NCBI RefSeq assembly: GCF_964199755.1
Contig: NC_133898.1
Location: 109,625,847-109,689,846 of the forward strand
Direction of reading: 5' to 3'
Source of the DNA: Larus michahellis
Lineage: Eukaryota > Chordata > Aves > Charadriiformes > Laridae
Length of the DNA: 64,000 nt
The position numbers and the translations under genes were made by a program. Below are positions 63,064-64,000 of the stretch, in pieces. The notes under the pieces were generated by a model. It had not been told where the DNA came from. It saw nothing but the letters and a program-made list of their open reading frames with translations, and made no database searches. Position 1 is the stretch's first letter; every line of letters begins with the position of its first letter.

Positions 63064-63480
63064 CCCTCACTGTGGATTTTTTTTCCTCATCTGTGGTAGG
63101 AATTTCCCTTATTGCAGCTTGGATCCTTTCTTGTTCTTTCACTGTGCAACTCTGAGAAGAGTCTAGCTCCATTTTCTCTATAAACTCCCTTTCAGAAATG
63201 GAAGACTGTTACTAGGTCCCCGCTGCAGCCTTCTCTTCTCCCAGCTAAACAAATGTAATTTCTTCAGCATCTCTTTGTACATTAAATGCTCCAGATCTTT
63301 AATCATTGCAGTAACCTGCTCTTGGGCATACTCCGCTTTGTCCTTGTCACTGTTGCGCTGGGGGCCAGAAGTGGAACCACAGCATTCCAGGTGCAGATGC
63401 ACAAGTGCTGAGTGCAGGAGAATAACCGCTTCCCTTGACCTGCTGACTATACTTTTGCTCACAGAGTCCAGTATGTGACT
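63064..63480 (-). mobile_element. Older CR1, 5' part (right of nested insertion)
   Basis: Continues the element interrupted at 61609: CCCTCACTGTGGATTTTTTTT, a TCTGAGAAGAGTCTAGCTCC stretch, CAGCCTTCTCTTCTCCCAGC, GAAGTGGAACCACAGCATTC. Minus-strand residues IVSRSREAVILLHSALVHLH are CR1-like. Considerably diverged. Confidence 0.85.
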
Positions 63481-64000
63481 GTATTTCATTTATATATGTA
63501 GCAGAAGGCTGAGCACGGCCACGGTTAAGCTCAGAGCACTGCAAAGTATCTCAGTGTTTCCCCTTTCTGACTGAGCCAGGGGATTGCACTGAACAACGGT
63601 AATGGATCTAATTTGTGTGTAGGTGAGGTTGCAACTTGCCGTCCTATCCATCCATCTGCCATTTCTTTTTTGTTTAAGAAATCAGGAGTATATAAGCCAG
63701 CCTCTGCTTATTACTTTGAAACTCTGCCCTTCCCATTCATCATTCAGCAGAATGTGCAAATGATGGCCATTCCATGTACTTGCAAGATCAATGGATTATC
63801 ATCTTGCTGTGAAAAGCCCTACAAATTGCTAGGGATTTTAATGACAAGTGTTTAGTAACAATTTCCTCTGACTCCAATGAGAGCAGTTTACATAAGACAG
63901 TGGTGAGGGTCTGGCCAATATCAGTGGGAACATTCAGGTTGTTGCACTGCCAGATATGTCAGGATCTTGTGAGCAGGAAAGTACTTGGTCCAAAGTATCC
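63481..64000. other. Intergenic, no gene seen
   Basis: Nothing recognisable up to the right edge. Confidence 0.6.

Noticed and set aside
1..64000. CRISPR array, operon, phage or other prokaryotic system
   Set aside because: The sequence is clearly vertebrate (spliced gene, CR1, CpG island). The only regular array is the minisatellite, whose units are contiguous without spacers.

Overview
This is vertebrate nuclear DNA, almost certainly from a bird. Most recognisable repeats are CR1 LINE copies with the avian 3' end (repeats of the ATTCTATGATT type). There is also an avian-type endogenous-retrovirus LTR fragment, two very old MIR copies, and a compact gene with canonical GT-AG introns. The species cannot be told from the sequence alone.

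Left half (1 to about 31.7 kb): one gene, FBXO25, on the minus strand. It reads from a CpG-island promoter near 31.7 kb leftward to its stop codon at 119. I placed nine coding exons by matching splice sites to the conserved protein. All boundaries are GT-AG, all phases agree, and the joined frame is 361 codons plus stop, against about 358 to 367 residues in mammals as I remember them. Exon 1 is non-coding, the start codon is in exon 2, and the 3' UTR runs off the left edge. FBXO25 is an F-box substrate receptor of SCF (SKP1-CUL1-RBX1) ubiquitin ligases and the paralogue of FBXO32 (atrogin-1). Two CR1 insertions sit in intron 2.

Promoter (about 31.6 to 32.05 kb): a GC-rich island with inverted CCAAT boxes, ETS-like and GC-box sites, two CACGTG E-boxes and a 34-bp tandem duplication. 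A minisatellite of eight 27-bp units abuts the exon 1 splice donor; the last unit supplies the donor itself and the other seven each present a donor look-alike. From there to about 30.95 kb the FBXO25 sense strand is strongly G-rich.

Right half (32 to 64 kb): no protein-coding gene that I can recognise. It is AT-rich intergenic DNA with CR1 fragments, an ERV LTR fragment, MIR relics, a tRNA-like SINE relic, two unclassified GC-rich blocks and, near the right edge, a younger CR1 with a decayed reverse-transcriptase frame inserted in an older CR1. One sequence at 39389-39472 has very good splice signals and could be a non-coding exon of a transcript leaving the promoter divergently. No tRNA, rRNA, CRISPR or prokaryotic-type system was seen.
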